The notes under the pieces: model-generated
Databases searched by the model: none
The model's input: the letters and a program-made list of their open reading frames with translations, nothing else
What the model was told of the DNA's origin: nothing
Part shown: piece after piece, positions 59,945-64,000 of the stretch
How the letters are laid out: the number at the start of each line of letters is the position of its first letter
Numbering within the stretch: position 1 is the first letter of the stretch
NCBI GenBank assembly: GCA_934457095.1
Contig: CAKSHJ010000001.1
Location: forward strand, 352,480 to 416,479
DNA from: an uncultured Eubacteriales bacterium
GTDB lineage: Bacteria; Bacillota; Clostridia; Oscillospirales; Acutalibacteraceae
Direction of reading: 5' to 3'
Length of the DNA: 64,000 nucleotides
Position numbers and translations under genes: made by a program

Positions 59945-60357
59945 TATATCATATAAAAATCGCTGCTGTCTATTTGGTCTGCCAAATCGGCAACCGTTAC
60001 GCTCTCCATATACGTCTCCAGCGCACGGTACATCTCCTGCCAAACCCGCGCCGTTTTATTTACTCCGCTTTCCTGCTCTATCCACGCTTGCGGGTTTAAA
60101 TCCTTTTCAGTCACTTTCAGCACACGCCCCACGGTAATGTCTACCGGATTCAACGCCGACTTATAGCCACCGCCTTTACCGCGCAGTCCCTTTACCAAGC
60201 CGGCCTTGCTCATACTCACCATAATGCTCTCCAAATATTTTTCGGGTATCTCCTGACGTTTTGCAATATCCCGCAAAGGAATATAGTTTCCGTTATTGTT
60301 CTCTGCCAAATCCACCATAACGCGCAGCGCATATCTACCCCTTGTCGAAATCCACAT
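59944..60357 (-). CDS. Rrf2 family transcriptional regulator (CymR-like, no cysteines)
   Basis: A 137-residue regulator with the Rrf2 winged helix: STRGRYALRVMVDLAE, IPLRDIAKRQEIPEKYLE, and the GLVKGLRGKGGGY wing. It contains no cysteine at all, so it cannot hold an IscR- or NsrR-type iron-sulfur cluster; this fits CymR-like members that regulate cysteine metabolism. GGAGGAA precedes the ATG. It is upstream of the CooS cluster but separated by a terminator, and divergent from the spoVB-like gene. A regulatory link to either is unproven. Confidence 0.88.
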   Translation of the reverse strand: MWISTRGRYALRVMVDLAENNNGNYIPLRDIAKRQEIPEKYLESIMVSMSKAGLVKGLRGKGGGYKSALNPVDITVGRVLKVTEKDLNPQAWIEQESGVNKTARVWQEMYRALETYMESVTVADLADQIDSSDFYMI

Positions 60358-60451
60358 GCAAATTCCTCCGTCTGTTTTTCATGCCTTTATTATGCAACAA
60401 TTTCAGCAGTATTTCAAGAAATTTCTATTCTCTTTCAAAATAGCCCTGTCT

Positions 60452-60480
60452 ACATGTTCGCGCCTCCTTGCACATATACT
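60452..60480 (+). promoter_or_regulatory. SigE-like sporulation promoter for the spoVB-like gene
   Basis: CATATACT (60473-60480) matches the SigE -10 consensus CATACANT at seven of eight positions, and ACATGTT (60452-60458), 14 bp upstream, matches the -35 consensus moderately. The start codon is 35 bp downstream. B. subtilis spoVB is SigE-dependent, which supports it. Confidence 0.5.
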
Positions 60481-60514
60481 GAACAGACAAACTCACGCAA
60501 AAGAGGTTATGCTT

Positions 60515-62074
60515 ATGAAAAAAAAGGCATTTTTCCACCACGCATTGATTCTCACCGTATCCTCGCTGGTCATGCGCGCCGGCAGCATCGGCTACCGCAC
60601 CTATCTATCGTCCAAAATCGGTACAGACGGCATGGGTCTATACCAGTTGGTTATGTCGGTATTTATTTTAGCTATTACCGTTTCCACCTCGGGCATCAGT
60701 CTGGCGGTTACCCGCATTGTAACCGACATCCTTGCAAAAGGCGCACCCTCCCAAACAAAAAAGGCGGTGCGCAAATGTGTTATATTTGCACTGCTGATGA
60801 GCCTGCTTGCCATGCTCACACTGTATGCCTCGGCAGATTTTGTTGCCAAAACATGGCTGGGAGACAGTCGCGTAGCGCTTTCACTGAAGCTGCTGGCTCC
60901 GGGACTGCCGTTTATGGCAGGCTGTTCGTGCCTGAAGGGGTACTTTATTGCCATGCGCGGCGTTACCAAAACCGCTGCCGGAGAATTGCTGGAACAGTTG
61001 GTAACTGTTACGGTGGTAGTATGCCTGTTCACCTTTTTTGCGCCACAGGGTCTGGAATACGCCTGTGCAGCGATTATGCTGGGCTCCACCATAGGAGAGG
61101 CTATTTCATGCAGCTACGCTTTTCTTCTTTTTGCAAAAGATAAAATAAAATTACAGGATGCTCCCGACTGTACCTTTCGGTATACCGGCAAAAAGACTCT
61201 GCGGGATATGCTACGTATTTCTCTGCCGATTATGGTGGGCACCACCCTACGCAACGGTCTAGTCACGGTCGAGAATATTCTCATTCCCATTGGGTTTCAA
61301 AAACACAGCGGCAATGCCCAAACCGCACTGAGTCAATACGGTATTATACATGGTATGGTGATGCCGCTACTATTTTTTCCTTGTGCGTTTTTAACGGCAT
61401 TTTCGTCTCTTTTAGTGCCGGAAATGGCGCAGGCAAACGCCATGGGACACCGCAAAACCATTCGCAGAGCTACCTCTCGAGCCATGCAGCTGACTTTATT
61501 ATTTTCCTTTTGGATCGCCGGATGCTTTTGTCTGTTTGCAAACGATTTCGGGCTTGTATTTTACCAAAGCGAGCAAGCTGCACGCTTATTACGCTTTTTG
61601 GCACCGCTGATTCCACTGTTTTATTTGGACTGCGTTGTAGACGGCATTTTAAAGGGACTTGACCAGCAAATGGCGTCCATGCGCTACAATTTTGCAGATG
61701 CCGGTCTGCGCGTTGCGCTTGTATATTTTCTCATTCCTATAACCGGCGTCAATGGCTATCTTGCCATCATTTGCTTTAGCACTATTTTTAACGCCACGCT
61801 CAGCATTCACCGCCTACTCAAGGTCACCTGCATCGAAATCCGCGTCACAGATTGGCTGATAAAGCCCTTTTTATGCATTGGAATTGCTGTGCTCTGCGTC
61901 GCGTTACTGTGGAATTTTCCATTTTTGCAAAACCTGCCCGGTTGGTGTTGTTTACTCATAAAGCTTACCGTTTCCGCACTCATTTATTATATGCTGCTGC
62001 GCATCACTCAAAGCTTCAAAAAAGACGATACGCTCTGCATCAAAGAGATTTTCCGTTCTCGCTCTACTGCGTAA
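60515..62074 (+). CDS. spoVB: SpoVB-like polysaccharide flippase (MATE/MOP superfamily)
   Basis: A 519-residue protein with about fourteen hydrophobic helices. The start MKKKAFFHHALILTVSSLVMRAGSIGYRTYLSSKIG (about 1-36) and the GLYQLVMSVF segment are typical of SpoVB, which flips a lipid-linked precursor for spore cortex synthesis. ATG 60515 is 8 bp after AAGAGG; an ATG two codons earlier is too close. A related stage V or Wzx/MurJ-like flippase cannot be fully excluded. The 3' end overlaps the converging peptidase gene by 11 bp. Confidence 0.82.
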   Translation: MKKKAFFHHALILTVSSLVMRAGSIGYRTYLSSKIGTDGMGLYQLVMSVFILAITVSTSGISLAVTRIVTDILAKGAPSQTKKAVRKCVIFALLMSLLAMLTLYASADFVAKTWLGDSRVALSLKLLAPGLPFMAGCSCLKGYFIAMRGVTKTAAGELLEQLVTVTVVVCLFTFFAPQGLEYACAAIMLGSTIGEAISCSYAFLLFAKDKIKLQDAPDCTFRYTGKKTLRDMLRISLPIMVGTTLRNGLVTVENILIPIGFQKHSGNAQTALSQYGIIHGMVMPLLFFPCAFLTAFSSLLVPEMAQANAMGHRKTIRRATSRAMQLTLLFSFWIAGCFCLFANDFGLVFYQSEQAARLLRFLAPLIPLFYLDCVVDGILKGLDQQMASMRYNFADAGLRVALVYFLIPITGVNGYLAIICFSTIFNATLSIHRLLKVTCIEIRVTDWLIKPFLCIGIAVLCVALLWNFPFLQNLPGWCCLLIKLTVSALIYYMLLRITQSFKKDDTLCIKEIFRSRSTA

Positions 62075-63755
62075 CGCGGCGCTGTTCCACCCAAGCAAGC
62101 GCCTGCTCGCTCAACGCCTTTATACTGTCGTTTTCAAACGGAGAACCCAGTTTACAATCGGCAATCAATTGCACAAAGCTCTTAGTGCCCGCGGCGCTTA
62201 CAAACTCCAAGTACCGTGCAAAGGCCTGCTTCCAATTCTGCTCGGATTCCCGCCAGAATTCCAACGCCACGGTCTGCGCAAGACAGTAGTCAATATAATA
62301 AAACGGGTAACAATAAATATGGTGCTGTTTTTGAAACCCACCGCCCTCTTTAAAAAACGGCAAATTGTCAAAATCCAGCCACGGTCGATATTTTTTCTCC
62401 AGATTCAGCCACAATTGCCGACGCTCCTTGGGCGTTAATTTCGGGTTTTCATAAACCGCATGCTGAAATTCGTCCACCAAACAACCGTACGGAATAAACA
62501 ACAGCGCATTTTCCAGCTGAAACACCCGCGCTTTTTCAGCATCGCCGTCAAAAAACAATTCCGCCCACGGTCTGGCCAAAAATTCCATCGACATCGAATG
62601 CACCTCAGCGGTTTCCATGGTGGTGCTTGCCAGCTCTCGAATCTCCATATTCCGTGCCAAATACGCTGCAAATGCGTGGCCGGCCTCATGCGTGAGCACA
62701 TCTACATCGCCGGAGGTTCCGTTAAAATTGGAAAAAATAAACGGAGACTGATAATCGGGAATTTCGGTACAATAGCCGCCGCCGGCTTTATTTTGCCGAC
62801 TCTCTAAATCGAACAACTCATTCTTGCGCATAAAATCGAAAAATTCTGCAGTTTGAGGGCTCATCTCGTCATACATGCGCTGCGCCGCCGAAAGTAATTC
62901 CTGTGTATCGCCCTTGGGCTTGGGGTTTCCGTCGGAAAAAGAAACGCCTGTATCATACAATTTTACGGCCTCTATGCCTAGGCGCTGTGCCTGCATGGCC
63001 CGAATTCGCACCGTAACCGGCACCAAATCCCGCACAATCTGCTCCCGAAACACTTTGACTTGCGGCGCACGATAGCAATTTCTGCCCAATCGGTCGTACC
63101 CCAACTGCATATAATCGGTATACCCCAGTTTACGCGCTTGCTCATCTCTGTTTTTTACCAGCTTATCAAAAATTTCGTCCAATTCCTGTGCGTGTTCCCC
63201 GAAAAATTCCGCACATTTCCCCCATGCCTGCTTTCTGGTATCCCGGTCCGAATCCTGCAAATACACCCCAATACCGGAAAGATTCAATTCCCTGCCTTCA
63301 AACATGATTTGGGCGCTGGCAAGCAATTTTTGATATTCCGTTGTAAGCGCATTCTCTTGCTGTAGCAACGAAATAATCTCCGGAGAAAAACAGCGCAGCG
63401 CAATTTTGATATTCTCAAAAAACAAACTACCTAATTCTTTCTCCAATTCCGCCCGGAATTTTGAATCATATACCGTCTGCAAAAAATCCTGCTCACACTG
63501 CTGCAACAGTGGGGACTGCTCATCAAAAAAAGCCTTTTCCGCGGCGTAAAATTCATCTGCGGTATCCATACTGTTATGAATATACGCCAGCGTACTCATG
63601 GTTTGATAGCCTTTTTTTAACGTTTCATGCTCCAAAATGCACTGCATCTGCTCCTTCCCATTTTTACAGTCCGGAAACCGTTCGGTAAGTCGTTTATAGC
63701 AAGTTATCATCTCCTTTACATCAGGCCGATGATAAGTCATCTCGGAAAATTTCAT
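62064..63755 (-). CDS. M3 family oligoendopeptidase (PepF-like)
   Basis: A 563-residue zinc metallopeptidase that degrades oligopeptides in the cytosol. The zinc motif is HEAGHAF (about residue 355), with a third Glu ligand in ETAEVHSMSMEFL, about 28 residues later. No signal peptide is seen. ATG 63755 is 8 bp after GGGAGG; a 33-codon upstream extension is rejected. The length fits clostridial M3 oligoendopeptidases. It is monocistronic as far as can be seen. Confidence 0.9.
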   Translation of the reverse strand: MKFSEMTYHRPDVKEMITCYKRLTERFPDCKNGKEQMQCILEHETLKKGYQTMSTLAYIHNSMDTADEFYAAEKAFFDEQSPLLQQCEQDFLQTVYDSKFRAELEKELGSLFFENIKIALRCFSPEIISLLQQENALTTEYQKLLASAQIMFEGRELNLSGIGVYLQDSDRDTRKQAWGKCAEFFGEHAQELDEIFDKLVKNRDEQARKLGYTDYMQLGYDRLGRNCYRAPQVKVFREQIVRDLVPVTVRIRAMQAQRLGIEAVKLYDTGVSFSDGNPKPKGDTQELLSAAQRMYDEMSPQTAEFFDFMRKNELFDLESRQNKAGGGYCTEIPDYQSPFIFSNFNGTSGDVDVLTHEAGHAFAAYLARNMEIRELASTTMETAEVHSMSMEFLARPWAELFFDGDAEKARVFQLENALLFIPYGCLVDEFQHAVYENPKLTPKERRQLWLNLEKKYRPWLDFDNLPFFKEGGGFQKQHHIYCYPFYYIDYCLAQTVALEFWRESEQNWKQAFARYLEFVSAAGTKSFVQLIADCKLGSPFENDSIKALSEQALAWVEQRRVTQ

Positions 63756-63878
63756 AAACCGTTCCTCCCATGGTCGTTTTGGTAGTTTCATACTAACACA
63801 TCTTGCAGTAGTATTTGCAAACAAACCGTAAAACATTCCATAAAAAGGAAACAACTCTACCGAAAGGACATAAACGCC

Positions 63879-63908
63879 AAAACAAAAGAACGCAGTTTCC
63901 TGCGTTCT
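63879..63908 (-). terminator. Terminator for the gene entering from the right edge
   Basis: AGAACGCAG (63887-63895) pairs perfectly with CTGCGTTCT (63900-63908). On the minus strand the stem is followed by a T-rich tract (TTTTGTTTT), so it ends a minus-strand transcript. Confidence 0.7.
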
Positions 63909-63921
63909 CTCAAAAAATTAT

Positions 63922-64000
63922 TCAAGGATTTGCATTTGTGACCGGAATAAATTTGTAGCTTAAATAGCAATTGCTCCAAGCGTTGGTTTCCATGATATTC
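63922..64000 (-). CDS. C-terminal end of an unidentified protein (partial)
   Basis: One minus-strand frame is open from the window edge to a TGA at 63922-63924, encoding about 25 residues ending in FIPVTNANP. The stop lies 13 bp before the terminator stem, which supports a real gene end. The start is outside the window and the fragment is too short to identify. Confidence 0.45.
   Translation of the reverse strand, partial: NIMETNAWSNCYLSYKFIPVTNANP

Noticed and set aside
1..64000. CRISPR arrays, insertion sequences, integrase genes, att sites, tRNA or rRNA genes
   Set aside because: No regularly spaced repeats, transposase or integrase frames, or cloverleaf sequences were noticed on reading both strands.

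Overview
The window is a chromosomal segment of a spore-forming anaerobic member of the Clostridia (Firmicutes). The evidence is spo0A, spoIVB and a spoVB-like flippase, a Trp-codon T-box leader on a trp operon, AGGAGG-type ribosome binding sites, type 3 (eukaryote-like) prolyl-tRNA synthetase, hydroxylamine reductase (hybrid-cluster protein) and a nickel carbon monoxide dehydrogenase homologue. No species can be named from the sequence. No insertion sequence, prophage, CRISPR array, tRNA or rRNA gene was seen; gene density is high.

Layout. 1-3.7 kb, plus strand: a probable 6S RNA, a DegV lipid-binding protein and a three-gene NitT/TauT-type ABC importer. 3.7-9 kb, minus: pyrimidine genes pyrC, pyrF, pyrK and pyrD followed by a histidine phosphatase and ruvX. 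9-13 kb: a YdcF-like membrane protein, then a Crp/Fnr regulator divergent from a two-gene ferredoxin/hcp operon. 13-19.9 kb, plus: T-box then trpE-trpGD-trpC-trpF-trpB-trpA. 20-24.3 kb, minus: an O-antigen-ligase-like membrane protein and an OmpR-type two-component system with an accessory membrane protein. 24.6-32 kb: a CtpE-like P-type ATPase, spoIVB-spo0A (minus), and serC-serA (plus). 32-47.8 kb, minus: the fused S10-spc-alpha ribosomal protein superoperon from rpsJ to rplQ, including secY, adk, map, a KOW protein, infA and rpoA, with a structured 5' leader. 47.9-51.3 kb: a K+/H+ antiporter, proS and acpP. 51.5-54.2 kb: pheA and the prmA-dcd pair. 54.3-60.4 kb: a tight five-gene cluster (CooS-like protein, ABC substrate-binding protein, permease, ATPase, LysR regulator) behind an Rrf2 regulator. 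60.5-64 kb: a spoVB-like flippase, an M3 oligoendopeptidase and the end of an unidentified gene.

How they fit. Much of the window is core biosynthesis: UMP, serine, tryptophan and phenylalanine synthesis, translation and protein export. Regulation is visible in the T-box, in a palindrome centred about 41.5 bp before the inferred hcp-operon start, in palindromes inside the spacers of the two-component and serC promoters, and in a 0A-box upstream of spo0A.

The least ordinary part is 54.3-59.8 kb. The CooS-like protein keeps its B- and D-cluster cysteines, but the position aligned with a C-cluster iron ligand is Asp (residue 368), part of the usual histidine channel is missing, and the N terminus carries an alternating six-His tail. 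It is apparently co-transcribed with an importer and a LysR regulator, with no cooC, cooF or acs genes nearby. This is the best candidate in the window for an uncharacterised system.
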